Below are positions 18,079 through 28,386 of a DNA stretch of 64,000 nt, in pieces. Under the pieces are notes generated by a model. That model had not been told where the DNA came from, made no database searches, and was given only the letters and a program-made list of their open reading frames with translations. Location of the stretch: the NCBI GenBank assembly GCA_963755635.1, contig CAVWKS010000036.1:1-64000 (forward strand), read 5' to 3'. The position numbers and the translations under genes are program-made. The stretch comes from AC-32 sp963755635. GTDB taxonomy: Bacteria > Actinomycetota > Thermoleophilia > Gaiellales > Gaiellaceae. The stretch's first letter is position 1. Each line of letters opens with the position of its first letter.

Positions 18079-19289
18079 CGACGACAGCCGCCTACGGCCG
18101 CCTGCGGACCTCGCGCCTGACCGAGCCGAGGAGCATCGCCATCTACGGGATCGCGCTCGGCGTGCTCGCCTGCTTGGTCGCGCTCCCGCCGTTCACGGTG
18201 CGCGCGGTCATCTGGCCGATCCTGCTCGGCCTTCTCGCCGCCTTTGGCGGGGTGGCGGCCCTCTCGCGAGGCGTTCGCAAGCTGGGCTGGACGGCGGTCG
18301 CGGCGGGCGTCCTCGGCGCCGGGCTCGGGGCTCTCGCTCTCCAGTCGGGCACGGGCAACCTGAACGAGGTCTTCAGCGCCTCGATCATCGCCTCGATGCT
18401 CGTCTTCGCGACTCCGCTCACCTTCGGCGCGCTCGGCGGGATGTTCTCCGAGCGGAGCGGTGTCGTGAACATCGCCCTCGAGGGGATGATGCTGATGGGC
18501 GCGTTCTTCGGCATCTACGGCGCCGACAAGACCGGCTCCTGGTTTCTCGGGATCCTGATCGCGATGCTCGCCGGCGCGCTGATGGCGCTCGTCCACGCCG
18601 TCTTCGCCATCCACCTGCGCGCCGACCAGATCGTCGGCGGGATGGCGATCAACTTCCTCGCGCTCGGCCTGACCGGCTACCTCTTCTTCAAGCTCTACCA
18701 CGGCGGCAACATCCCGTCGAACATCTCGCGCATTCCCGACGTGAATATCCCGTGGATCGAGAACCAGCGGTTCCTCGGGCCCGCCTTCGGGAACCTCAAC
18801 CTGCTGATCTGGGTTGCGATCATCCTGGTGCCGCTCTCGTACGTCGTCCTGTTCAGGACCGCGATCGGGCTGCGCATCAGGGCGTGCGGCGAGCATCCTC
18901 GTGCCGCCGACACCGTCGGCATCGACGTCTACGCCGTGCGGTACGCGTCGGTGATCACGTCGGGCGTCCTCGCCGCGCTCGGCGGGGCGTTCCTGTCGGT
19001 GGGATTCGTCGGCACGTTCAACGAGAACATGACGGCCGGCCGGGGCTTCATCGCGCTCGCCGCGCTGATCTTCGGCAACTGGCGGCCGTTCGGCGCGTTC
19101 GGCGCTGCGCTCCTGTTCGGCTTTTCGACGGCGCTGGCCTACCGACTGCCGAACGCCTATCCATGGGCGGACACGTACGCGACGCTCTTCCAGACGCTGC
19201 CGTACGTCCTGACCCTGGTCGCGATCGCCGGCGTGATCGGCCGCACCATTCCTCCAGCCGCCGATGGACGCCCTTACAAGAAGCAGTAG
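18075..19289 (+). CDS. Nucleoside ABC transporter permease (second subunit)
   Basis: The 404-residue membrane protein is the YufQ-type partner permease. It has about ten helices, including three N-terminal ones before the conserved core. Family landmarks include GGMFSERSGVVNIALEGMM, RADQIVGGMAINFLALG and RIRACGEHPRAADTVGIDV (coupling region). The ATG overlaps the previous stop (ATGA) and the 3' end overlaps the next small gene by 26 nt. With the lipoprotein, the double ATPase and the other permease this completes a BMP-type nucleoside importer. Confidence 0.93.
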   Translation: MTTTAAYGRLRTSRLTEPRSIAIYGIALGVLACLVALPPFTVRAVIWPILLGLLAAFGGVAALSRGVRKLGWTAVAAGVLGAGLGALALQSGTGNLNEVFSASIIASMLVFATPLTFGALGGMFSERSGVVNIALEGMMLMGAFFGIYGADKTGSWFLGILIAMLAGALMALVHAVFAIHLRADQIVGGMAINFLALGLTGYLFFKLYHGGNIPSNISRIPDVNIPWIENQRFLGPAFGNLNLLIWVAIILVPLSYVVLFRTAIGLRIRACGEHPRAADTVGIDVYAVRYASVITSGVLAALGGAFLSVGFVGTFNENMTAGRGFIALAALIFGNWRPFGAFGAALLFGFSTALAYRLPNAYPWADTYATLFQTLPYVLTLVAIAGVIGRTIPPAADGRPYKKQ

Positions 19290-19620
19290 CGCCCGCGCCC
19301 GCAACGACGCGGCCCGTGGGTCGCTCGTCTGCGCGCTGCTCGGGCTCGCGCTCCCGGTCGCCGCCTTCGCGGTGGCCCGCCAGGTCGGCCGTGTGACGCT
19401 CGTGCATGCGACGGCTGCGACGTGCGGCTCCGTGCTGCTGGGCCTGCTGGCCGTGGGTCTGTCGAGGCGCGCCCGCCGGAACCTGGAGTACACGCTCGGG
19501 CGCGTCGGCGGCCGCAGAACGGCGCGTGCCGGGAAGATTCTCGGCGTCGTCGCGATCTGCATCGGCTGCGCAGCAGGACTCGCGCTGGGCTTCTACGCGC
19601 TGCTCCGCTACTTCGGCTAA
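19264..19620 (+). CDS. Small membrane protein with three helices, unknown
   Basis: The 118-residue product has a short polar N-terminus and about three hydrophobic segments (residues 21-42, 48-65 and 92-115) separated by a basic loop rich in Arg. The layout recalls the DUF4190-type small membrane proteins of actinobacteria, but I cannot confirm this. It overlaps the end of the permease gene by 26 nt, so it may be a late member of the transporter transcript. The next gene begins after TACAAT (19628-19633), which could be a new promoter. Confidence 0.62.
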   Translation: MDALTRSSSARARNDAARGSLVCALLGLALPVAAFAVARQVGRVTLVHATAATCGSVLLGLLAVGLSRRARRNLEYTLGRVGGRRTARAGKILGVVAICIGCAAGLALGFYALLRYFG

Positions 19621-19644
19621 TCGGGTCTACAATCGGCACCCTCC

Positions 19645-20400
19645 GTGTTCGAGATCGGCAACAGCCTGCGCGAGGCGCGCCACCGCCAGCAGCTCGAGCT
19701 CACCGAGGTCGAGCAAGCGACAAAGATCAGGGCGCGCTATCTGAGGGCCCTCGAGGAGGAGGCTTTCGACGTCCTGCCGGCGCAGACGTACGTCAAAGGG
19801 TTCCTGCGCACGTACGCCGACTGGCTCGGGCTCGACGGCCAGCTCTACGTCGACGAGTACAACTCGCGCTACGGCGTCGGCGAGGACGAGCCCCGCGAGC
19901 CGGTCGTCGCGCGGCGGACCGCGCTCGTGCATCAGCGCCACCGGCGGCTCGAGCGACGAGGCGTCCTGCTGGCGCTCGGCGCGATCGGGATCCTCTGCGC
20001 GCTGGTGATCGCCGCCTTCAAGTTCTCGGACAGCGGTAACCAGCCGATCCCCAACCTCGGCCAGACCACGACCCAGTCGACGGCGACGCAGCCGGCGCCA
20101 AAGCAGAGGCACACGGTTGTCCGGCCCGCGAAGGTGAAGTTCTTCGTGCTCGCCGCGAACGGCCCCTCCTGGATGGACGTCCGCAACTACTCCTCGAACG
20201 GCCGCACGCTCTTTACGGGCACCGTCGACCAGGGCAAAAGCCTCGGCTGGACCAGGCGGCGTCTCTGGATCGACTTCGGCAGCCCGGCGAATCTCAAGGT
20301 CGTCGTCAACGGCAAAGTCGTGCCTATTCCGGGCGGCGGTGGCACGGTTGCCGTGCTCGTGACGCCGACCGGCATCGTGCGGGCTCCCGCCACCGCTTGA
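19645..20400 (+). CDS. RodZ-like helix-turn-helix membrane protein
   Basis: The 251-residue product has a RodZ-like layout: an N-terminal helix-turn-helix domain (about residues 2-75) with LREARHRQQLELTEVEQATKI and YVKGFLRTYADWLGL. Then come a basic stretch, one membrane helix (about 107-127), a Thr/Gln linker and a C-terminal extracytoplasmic beta domain (DUF4115) ending at 251. RodZ links the shape machinery (MreB, elongasome) to the wall. GTG 19645 is the only suitable start before the domain; TACAAT lies 11 nt upstream. It is translationally coupled to cinA (TTGA overlap), a gene order seen in other actinobacteria. Confidence 0.88.
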   Translation: MFEIGNSLREARHRQQLELTEVEQATKIRARYLRALEEEAFDVLPAQTYVKGFLRTYADWLGLDGQLYVDEYNSRYGVGEDEPREPVVARRTALVHQRHRRLERRGVLLALGAIGILCALVIAAFKFSDSGNQPIPNLGQTTTQSTATQPAPKQRHTVVRPAKVKFFVLAANGPSWMDVRNYSSNGRTLFTGTVDQGKSLGWTRRRLWIDFGSPANLKVVVNGKVVPIPGGGGTVAVLVTPTGIVRAPATA

Positions 20401-21668
20401 CCCGTCCGCGCGGGGTCGTCGTCGTCACCGGCAGCGAGCTCGTGCGCGGCGAGCGCACGGACCGCAACGGGCCCTTCCTGGCCGGCGAGCTGCTGCGGCT
20501 GGGGATCGAGCCGGCGCGGATCCTGATCGTCGGCGACGACGCGGCGGAGCTCGAAGATGCGCTGCGCGAAGGGCTGAGCGCGGATCTCTGCCTCGTCTCC
20601 GGCGGGCTCGGGCCGACCCACGACGACCGAACCGTGGAGCTGCTCGCGCGCGCGGCCGGCCGGAAGCTCTTCGTGGACGAGAAGCTCGAGGCGGAGATCG
20701 AGCGCGTCTCGCGGGGGTTCGCTGAGCGGTTGCGGCGGCCGTACGCGGACTTCGAGGCGGGTGTCCGCAAGCAGGCGACGCTTCCCGACGGCGCCCTGGT
20801 GATCGGCGTCGCCGGGACCGCGCCCGGGCTCGTGCTGGAGACCGCCGGCGCAGTTGCCGTCGCGCTGCCCGGCCCGCCGTCGGAGCTGCAACGGCTCTGG
20901 GCGCCGGCGCTTGCGTCGGCACCGGTGCAGGCGGTCGTGTCGCGCGCACGGGTGCCCGAGCGGCGCGTGCTGCGGTTCTACGGCGCCGGAGAGTCCACCG
21001 TCGCGCAGGCGCTCGCTGAAGCCGGGGGAGAGGGTGACGGTGTCAGCGCCACGATCTGCGCGCGCGACTTCGAGATCCACGTCGACCTCTTCGCCGAGCC
21101 GGAGGCGCGGGGCCGCGTCGACGAGCTGGCCGGCGAGCTCACGGAGCGCCTCGAGCCGTACCTGTTCGCGCTCGACGAGCGCCCGGTCGAGGAGCTCGTG
21201 CTCGACCTCTGCCGCGAGCGCGGGCTGACGCTGGCCGTGGCGGAGTCGTGCACGGGCGGGCTCGTCGCGGCGCGGCTCACCTCCGTGGCCGGCTCGAGCG
21301 ACGTCTTCCGGGGCGGGGTGATCGCGTACGCGAACGAGGTCAAGGCGGGCGAGCTCGGCGTGCCGGAGGAGCTACTCGAGCGCTATGGGGCCGTCTCCGC
21401 GGAGGTCGCCGCTGCGATGGCCGCGGGCGCGCGCGGACGGCTCGGCGCCGACGTGGCGCTCGCGGTGACGGGCGTTGCGGGCCCCGGCGGCGGCACGCCG
21501 GAGAAGCCGGTGGGGCTCGTCTACCTACACGCGGAAGGGCCCGGCGACGCGCGAGCCCTCGAACTGAGCCTGCCGGGCGACCGGTCGGCGGTGCGTGCCC
21601 GCGCAACGGTCGCCGGGCTCCACCTGCTGCGGCAGCTGTTGTCACAGATTCGGCACAAATCGGCTTGA
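20397..21668 (+). CDS. cinA: CinA family protein (nicotinamide-nucleotide amidase)
   Basis: The 423-residue product has the two CinA domains. The N-terminal MoCF/molybdopterin-binding-like domain (COG1058, about residues 5-170) shows VTGSELVRGERTDRNG and SGGLGPTHDDRT. The C-terminal PncC amidase domain (about 265-415) shows AESCTGGLVAARLT, the catalytic Ser region, and VTGVAGPGGGTPEKPVGLVY. PncC removes the amide from NMN in NAD recycling; the N-terminal domain has ADP-ribose pyrophosphatase activity in relatives. The start is TTG overlapping the rodZ stop. Position next to recA is conserved in many bacteria. Confidence 0.93.
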   Translation: MTRPRGVVVVTGSELVRGERTDRNGPFLAGELLRLGIEPARILIVGDDAAELEDALREGLSADLCLVSGGLGPTHDDRTVELLARAAGRKLFVDEKLEAEIERVSRGFAERLRRPYADFEAGVRKQATLPDGALVIGVAGTAPGLVLETAGAVAVALPGPPSELQRLWAPALASAPVQAVVSRARVPERRVLRFYGAGESTVAQALAEAGGEGDGVSATICARDFEIHVDLFAEPEARGRVDELAGELTERLEPYLFALDERPVEELVLDLCRERGLTLAVAESCTGGLVAARLTSVAGSSDVFRGGVIAYANEVKAGELGVPEELLERYGAVSAEVAAAMAAGARGRLGADVALAVTGVAGPGGGTPEKPVGLVYLHAEGPGDARALELSLPGDRSAVRARATVAGLHLLRQLLSQIRHKSA

Positions 21669-22224
21669 GCCGGGCTGCTAGCGTCGGAGGCGATGAACGG
21701 ATACGGCTCTTCTGCGCGCTCAGGCTTCCGGCCGGGACGCTCGACGGCCTCGTCGAGTGGCAGCGGCGGGTGTTCGACGGCGTGCCGGGCGTCCGGGTGG
21801 TCGCGCGCGAGAACCTGCACGTCACGCTGGCGTTCCTCGGCCACCGGCCGGAGGGCGAGCTCCGTGCGATCGTCGACGCCTTGCGCGGCTCGGCGGCGAC
21901 CGTGGAAGCGCCGCTCCTCTCGGTGCGCGGCTACCGCGAGACGCGGAGCGTCGGGATGCTCACGCTCGACGACGAGGACGGCCGCGCCCAGGCGCTGGCG
22001 CGGGATCTGCACGGGCGGCTCGAGGCTCTCGGCGTCTACGAGCCGGAGCGGCGCAGGTGGTTGCCGCACGTGACCGTCCTGCGCTTCCGCGAGCGGCCGA
22101 AGCTGCGGCCGGAGCTACCGGTCCTGCAACCATTCGCGCTGTCCGATGCGGCTGCTTACCTGTCACGTCTACGCCCCGGCGGGGCGCAGTACGAAGTTCT
22201 CGAATCGGTGGCTCTAGGAGGTAG

Positions 22225-22228
<4 letters not shown>
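21665..22228 (+). CDS. thpR: RNA 2',3'-cyclic phosphodiesterase
   Basis: The product is a 2H phosphoesterase of about 187 residues with both catalytic tetrapeptides: HVTLAF and HVTVLR, about 90 residues apart. Family members open 2',3'-cyclic phosphates (LigT/ThpR). The only plausible start in this frame is TTG 21665, which overlaps the cinA stop as TTGA, the same junction type as rodZ-cinA. ATG 21693 is in another frame. Its own stop overlaps the recA ATG. The open frame extends further upstream only as a shadow of cinA. Confidence 0.85.
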
Positions 22229-23358
<1,130 letters not shown>

Positions 23359-23361
23359 CGA

Positions 23362-23781
23362 GTGGGCGAGGCGCTCGCCGCCGCAACCCGCGCGCTCGCG
23401 CGGCGCGACTACTCCGAGCGGGGCCTCCGTGAGCGGCTGCTGCGCTCGGGCATCGAGGCCGGCGAGCTCGACGAGACGCTCGAGGAGCTCCGCCACGTCG
23501 GCCTGCTCGACGACGAACGCTTCGCCGGCCGGCGCGCGAGAGCGCTGGCAGAGCGGGGGAAGGGCGACAAGGCCATTCGCTTCGACCTGCGCCGACAGGG
23601 CATCGACGCGGAGCTGATCGAGCCCGCGCTCGCCGAGCTTCAGCCCGAGCGAGAGCGTGCCGAGCGGATCGTCTCCCGCCGCGGCGCGGGCCCGAAGACT
23701 GCACGGCTGCTGGCGAGCAGAGGCTTCGACCGGGAGGCGGTCGAGCTCGCGGCGGAACATCGGATTGCGCCGGAACGGTGA
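23362..23781 (+). CDS. recX: Regulatory protein RecX
   Basis: RecX is a small three-repeat helical protein that caps and inhibits RecA filaments. The 139-residue product shows the family features: ALARRDYSERGLRERLLRSG at the start, LLDDERFAGRRARALAERGKG in the middle, and repeated three-helix units with Arg-rich loops. Length and position directly after recA (3-nt gap) support the assignment. GTG 23362 is the first start after the recA stop. Co-transcription with recA is expected. Confidence 0.92.
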   Translation: MGEALAAATRALARRDYSERGLRERLLRSGIEAGELDETLEELRHVGLLDDERFAGRRARALAERGKGDKAIRFDLRRQGIDAELIEPALAELQPERERAERIVSRRGAGPKTARLLASRGFDREAVELAAEHRIAPER

Positions 23782-24062
23782 GCGGCGCTAGGATACGAAA
23801 GCTTCATTCGACATTTTGCCTGCAACTTCACGTGTTTCCCGAATCGGACCCCGGAACTTCGAAAGAGACCGAGACCAAGATGAGCGCAGAGGAGGCGAAG
23901 ACGAGGCGGCGGTGAGCTGACCGTCCGCTGCGGGGCGCGCGCCTGCCTCGCATCGCCCGATTCGAGCACGTCCGCTGCAGCGGTGCCGAATGAGCACCGC
24001 GTTTCGGCGCGGACAACCGGTCCCAGCCGGGCCCCCCGCCCGGCGCCAAGCAGGGAGCGCGC
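23782..24062 (+). other. 281-bp intergenic region before rny
   Basis: No conserved RNA or strong hairpin is evident. TAGGAT (23789-23794) followed by a short AT-rich run (to about 23820) may be a promoter for rny. A short open frame from GTG 23832 to TGA 23915 (27 codons) ends in basic residues but has mixed codon use; I do not call it a gene. The last 60 bp are GC-rich, and GGGAG (24054-24058) could be the rny ribosome-binding site. Confidence 0.4.
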
Positions 24063-25595
24063 ATGCTCGTCGTCATCGGGATAGCGATCGGACTCGCAGT
24101 CGGAGTCGGGCTCGCCTTCCTGTCGCTCTACGCCTTCGCCGGTTCCCGCCTGGCCGCCGCGCGCCGGACGCGCCAGCTGCTCGTCACCGACGCGCGCCGC
24201 GAGGCCGAGTCGTACAAGCGGGAGGCTCAGATCGAGGCCCGCGAGGAAGCGGTCCGCCTGCGCGCCGAGCTCGAACAGGAGGTCGCGTCGCGACGGACGG
24301 AAGCGATGAAGATCGAGGAACGCATCCTCGCGAAGGAAGAGGAGATCGACCGCAAGCTCACCGAGCTGTCACGTCGCGAGCAGGGGATCGCAGACCGAGA
24401 AGTCCACACGAAGGAGCTGCAGGAAGACCTCAAGGGCGCACGCGACGCCCAGCAGGCCGAGCTCGAGCGGATCTCGGGCATGACCGTCAACGAGGCGAAG
24501 GCGCACCTGCTCGAGCGCTCGGAGGAGCTGATCCGCCACGAGCTCGCCCGCTTCGTCCGCCAGGCCGAAGAGGAGGCGCGCGGCGAGGCGAAGCGGCGCG
24601 CCCGGAACCTGGTCGCCGACGCGCTCCAGCGGGTAGCCGCGAACCACGCCTCGGAGACGACCGTGTCTCTGATCGAGCTCCCCTCCGACGACATGAAGGG
24701 CAGGATCATCGGCCGGGAAGGCCGCAACATCCGCGCGCTCGAGCACCTGACCGGCGTCGACGTGATCATCGACGACACGCCCCAGGCGGTCGTCCTCTCG
24801 TCCTTCGATGGGATCCGGCGCGAGGTCGCGAAGCTCACGCTGACGAAGCTGATCGAGGACGGCCGCATCCACCCGGCGCGGATCGAGGAGATGTACTACC
24901 AGTCGAAGGCGGAGATCGAGGAGGTCATCAAGCAGGCCGGCGAGCAGGCCGTCTTCGAAGCGAACTGCGGAGAGCTACACGAGGAGCTGGTGAAGATCCT
25001 GGGCCGCCTGCGCTTCCGCACGAGCTACGGCCAGAACGTCCTCAAGCACACGCTCGAGGTCGTCCACCTGGCCGGGATCATGGCCGCCGAGCTCGAGGCG
25101 AGCGTCAAGACGGCCAAGCGCGCCGCGCTCCTGCACGACGTCGGCAAGGCGCTGACGCACGAGCTGGAGGGATCGCACGCGCTCCTCTCGGCGCAGTTCG
25201 CGCGCCGCTACGGGGAGTCTCCGGCAGTCGTCCACGCGATCGAGGCGCACCACTACGAGGTCGAGCCGCAGACGGTCGAGGCCGTCCTGCTGATCGCCGC
25301 CGACGCGATCTCCGCGTCACGGCCCGGCGCGCGCGGCGAGAGCCTGGAGCAGTACATCAAGCGCCTGGAGGCCCTCGAGGAGGTCGCCGCCCGCCACGAA
25401 GGCGTCGAGAAGGTCTACGCGCTTCAGGCCGGCCGCGAGATCCGCGTGCTCGTCAAGCCGAAGGTAATCGACGACGACGCCGCCGTCCTGCTCTCCCACG
25501 AGATCGCGCGAGAGGTCGAGGACCAGCTCGAGTACCCGGGGCAGATCAAGGTGACCGTGATCCGCGAGTCCCGCGCAGTCGATTACGCCAAGTAG
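24063..25595 (+). CDS. rny: Ribonuclease Y
   Basis: RNase Y is a membrane-anchored endoribonuclease that starts mRNA decay. The 510-residue product has the complete architecture: an N-terminal membrane helix (about residues 2-27), a long charged coiled coil (about 35-195), a KH domain with GRIIGREGRNIRALE, and an HD domain with HTLEVVHL and LLHDVGKAL. The C-terminus contains IKVTVIRESRAVDYAK, matching the family end. ATG 24063 has a purine-rich site upstream. miaB follows after 12 nt. Confidence 0.96.
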   Translation: MLVVIGIAIGLAVGVGLAFLSLYAFAGSRLAAARRTRQLLVTDARREAESYKREAQIEAREEAVRLRAELEQEVASRRTEAMKIEERILAKEEEIDRKLTELSRREQGIADREVHTKELQEDLKGARDAQQAELERISGMTVNEAKAHLLERSEELIRHELARFVRQAEEEARGEAKRRARNLVADALQRVAANHASETTVSLIELPSDDMKGRIIGREGRNIRALEHLTGVDVIIDDTPQAVVLSSFDGIRREVAKLTLTKLIEDGRIHPARIEEMYYQSKAEIEEVIKQAGEQAVFEANCGELHEELVKILGRLRFRTSYGQNVLKHTLEVVHLAGIMAAELEASVKTAKRAALLHDVGKALTHELEGSHALLSAQFARRYGESPAVVHAIEAHHYEVEPQTVEAVLLIAADAISASRPGARGESLEQYIKRLEALEEVAARHEGVEKVYALQAGREIRVLVKPKVIDDDAAVLLSHEIAREVEDQLEYPGQIKVTVIRESRAVDYAK

Positions 25596-25607
25596 ATTGA
25601 GCGCCTG

Positions 25608-26926
25608 ATGCGCCGCTACCACGTCACGACGTTCGGCTGCCAGATGAACGCCCACGACTCCGAGCGGATCAAGGGCGTGCTCGAGGACCTCGGCCTCGGC
25701 GAGGCGCCGTCGCAGGACGAGGCCGACGTGCTCGTCTTCAACACCTGCACGATCCGCGAGAAGCCGGACACGCGACTCGCGGCGCACCTCGGCAACGCGC
25801 GCGTGCTCAAGGAGCGCGACCCGGAGCTGGTGATCGCGGTCGGCGGCTGCTACGCCGAGGCGCAGCGCGACCGAATCTTCGACCTGTACCCGTTCGTGGA
25901 CGTCGCCTTCGGGCCTGGGTCGATCCCGCACCTAGCGGACTGGCTCGGCGCGGGCGGCGAGGGGATCGCGCGCGGAGCGTTCGGGACCGGGGAGGAGCGC
26001 GCTTTCGCCGGCCGGCTCCCGCGACACGCCGAGCGCAGCTTCCAGGCCTGGGTGCAGATCTCGATGGGCTGCAACTCGGTCTGCTCCTACTGCATCGTGC
26101 CCGCGGTTCGCGGCCGCGAGGTCTCGCGCCGGCCGGGCGAGGTCCTGGCCGAGGTCGAGTCGCTGGCGCGCGAGGGCGTGCGGGAGGTGACCTTGCTCGG
26201 GCAGAACGTGAACTCGTACGGCCGCGATCTGGGCAGCGACTTCGCCGAGCTGCTGCGCGCGGTCGACGCGGTCGAGGGAATCGAGCGGATCCGCTTCACG
26301 AGCCCGCACCCGAAGGACTTCCGCGCGCCGGTGATCGCGGCGATGGCGGAGTGCGACACCGTTTGCGAGCACGCTCACCTGCCGCTGCAGTCCGGCTCGA
26401 CACGAGTCCTGAAGGCGATGCGCCGCACGTACTCGCGCGAGCGCTACCTGCGCCTCGTCGACGAGCTTCGAGCGGCGATCCCAGACCTCGCGCTCACGAC
26501 CGACCTGATCGTCGGCTTCCCCGGCGAGACCGAGGCCGAGTTCGAGGAGACGCTGAGCGCGGTCGAGGCGGTCGGCTACGACGGCGCGTTCACGTTCGTC
26601 TACTCGCCGCGGGCCGGGCACGGAAGCCGCCTCGATGGCCGGCCAGGTTCCCGACGAGGTCAAGCGCGGAGCGGATCGAGCGTCTCGTCGAGGTCGTCCA
26701 GCGCGTCGCCGAGCAGCGGAACCGGGAGCGGATCGGTCGCATCGAGGAGGTGCTCGTCGAAGGCGCCAGCCGCACCGACCCCGCACTTCTCCGTGGCCGC
26801 ACTCGCCGCAACACGACCGTGAACTTCGCCGGCACGGCGTCCCCGGGCGAGCTGGTGCCGGTCGAGATCCAGGAAGCAACCTCGACGACCCTCCGCGGCG
26901 CCGAGCCGGCAGCACTTGTTGCATAA
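25608..26926 (+). CDS. miaB: tRNA 2-methylthio-N6-dimethylallyladenosine synthase, two frame breaks
   Basis: MiaB is a radical-SAM methylthiotransferase acting on i6A37 of tRNA, after MiaA. The N-terminal UPF0004 domain has the three cluster cysteines (FGCQMN, NTCTIRE, GGCYAE). The radical-SAM motif is CNSVCSYC, followed by LLGQNVNSYG and a C-terminal TRAM domain. The frame breaks twice near the TRAM junction: an extra C at 26619 (GGGCACGG) and an extra G near 26668 (GCGGAGCG). Removing both restores FVYSPRAGTEAASMAGQVPDEVKRERIERLV in one frame and a 438-residue protein of normal length. The last part lies in the frame ending at TAA 26926. miaA follows 1.5 kb downstream. Confidence 0.88.
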
Positions 26927-27671
26927 GCGCGACCTCGTCTGGGACGGCTGTCTCAACGTCCGGGAGCTCGGCGGCCACCCGACGGCCGACGGCGGCGAGA
27001 CGCGCTTCGGCCGGATCGTCCGCTCCGACAGCGTCAGCCAGCTGAGCGACGCCGGCTGGGAGGCGCTGGTCGCGCACGGCGTCCGCACCGTGATCGACCT
27101 GCGCGGCGACCACGAGCGCGAGGACGACCCGCCGCGCGAGCTCGAGGTCGACGTGCAGCACATCCCGTTCATGGAGGCGAACGAGCGCGAATGGGAGGAG
27201 ATCGGCGAGGAGATCGAGACTGCCGCCGCGGCAGCCCCCGACGTCGAGACCTCGACCCGTGACGTCTACCTGATCTTCCTCGAGCGCTTCAAGCAGAACG
27301 TCGCCGCGTCGGTCCGCGCCGTCGCGCGTGCGCCTGAGGGAGGCATCGTCGTCCACTGCGTCGGCGGCAAGGACCGCACCGGCCTCCTGACCGCGTTCCT
27401 GCTCCATCTCGCGGGCGTCTCGGACGAGGACATCGCCGCCGACTACGCGCTCAGTGAGGAGCGCCTCCTGTCGCGGCACGAAGGATGGTTCGCCGCGGCC
27501 GAGACGGAGGAGGAGCTCGAACGCCTGCGCCGGATCGCCCAGACGCCGCCCGGCTCGATGCTCGGCGTCTTCCGCGAGCTCGAGCACCGCTACGGCAGCG
27601 TCGAGAGCTACCTGCGCTCGGCCGGCGTCGACGACGAAGACCTGGACCGTGTCCGCGCACGGCTCCGCTAG
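26916..27671 (+). CDS. Tyrosine/serine protein phosphatase-like protein (first of a tandem pair)
   Basis: The 251-residue product belongs to the Y_phosphatase3 family (PtpB/IphP-like). Landmarks are the N-terminal NVRELGGHPTADGGETR, RSDSVSQLSDAGW and the P-loop HCVGGKDRTG, with catalytic Cys and Arg in the CX5R arrangement. A lid/helical tail follows. Such enzymes remove phosphate from Tyr/Ser/Thr or phosphoinositides. The start is TTG (26916 or 26919), overlapping the miaB stop. The next gene encodes a homologue, so the pair probably arose by duplication. No signal peptide is visible. Confidence 0.88.
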   Translation: MLHKRDLVWDGCLNVRELGGHPTADGGETRFGRIVRSDSVSQLSDAGWEALVAHGVRTVIDLRGDHEREDDPPRELEVDVQHIPFMEANEREWEEIGEEIETAAAAAPDVETSTRDVYLIFLERFKQNVAASVRAVARAPEGGIVVHCVGGKDRTGLLTAFLLHLAGVSDEDIAADYALSEERLLSRHEGWFAAAETEEELERLRRIAQTPPGSMLGVFRELEHRYGSVESYLRSAGVDDEDLDRVRARLR

Positions 27672-28386
27672 CCGCGCCCTCGGCTGGGAGGGCTGCTGCA
27701 ACATCCGGGACCTCGGAGGCCTGCCGACCGAGGACGGAGCCGAGACGCGCTTCCGAGTGGTCGTCCGCGCCGACGACATCTCGCTGCTCTCGCCTGCCGG
27801 CTGGGAAGCGCTCGCCGCCTACGGCGTAACGCGCATCGTCGACCTTCGCCACGAGGATCCGCCGTACGAGACGCCGGTCGAGCTCGTCCGCGTTCCGTTG
27901 CTCGACGATCCGAGCATCCGCGAGATCGACGAGCTCCTCCTCGGAGTCGACGACGTCATCGAGTGGCGCACGCGCAACTACCTGTTCTTCCTCGAGCGCT
28001 TCGCACCGGCGTTCGCCGCCGCCGCCGACGCAGTCGGTGAGCCAGAGGACGGCACTGTCCTCGTTCACTGCGCGGGCGGAGTCGACCGCACGGGGCTGAT
28101 CGCAGCGTTCCTCCTCCGGCTGGCGGGCGTCGGGCCGGACACGATCGCCGAGGACTACGCGCTCAGCGAGGCGAGCTGGGCCCCGACGATCGAGGAGTGG
28201 GTCGCCGCCGCGCCCGACGAAGCGGAGCGCCGCAAACGGCGACTGCTTTCCGTCATGCCCGCAGCGGCGATGCGGAACGTTGTGCTCGAGCTCGAGCGCC
28301 GGCACGGCAGCATCCGCGAGTTCCTCGTCGAGGCCGGTGCCGACAGCGCCCGGCTCGACCGGTTGAGCGACCGCCTGGGCGGATGA
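27649..28386 (+). CDS. Tyrosine/serine protein phosphatase-like protein (second of a tandem pair)
   Basis: The 245-residue product is homologous to the preceding gene product along its length: NIRDLGGLPTEDGAETR, RADDISLLSPAGW, then P-loop HCAGGVDRTG (CX5R intact) and the DTIAEDYALSE segment. Position four of the P-loop differs (Lys in the first copy, Val here), which may change specificity. GTG 27649 overlaps the end of the first copy by 23 nt and is the best start before the conserved part. The stop overlaps miaA (ATGA). Both copies keep catalytic residues, so neither looks like a pseudogene. Confidence 0.88.
   Translation: MSAHGSASRALGWEGCCNIRDLGGLPTEDGAETRFRVVVRADDISLLSPAGWEALAAYGVTRIVDLRHEDPPYETPVELVRVPLLDDPSIREIDELLLGVDDVIEWRTRNYLFFLERFAPAFAAAADAVGEPEDGTVLVHCAGGVDRTGLIAAFLLRLAGVGPDTIAEDYALSEASWAPTIEEWVAAAPDEAERRKRRLLSVMPAAAMRNVVLELERRHGSIREFLVEAGADSARLDRLSDRLGG

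Noticed and set aside
23778..23915. Small open frame of 27-45 codons between recX and rny
   Set aside because: Codon use in the first part is unlike the real genes and no family is recognisable.
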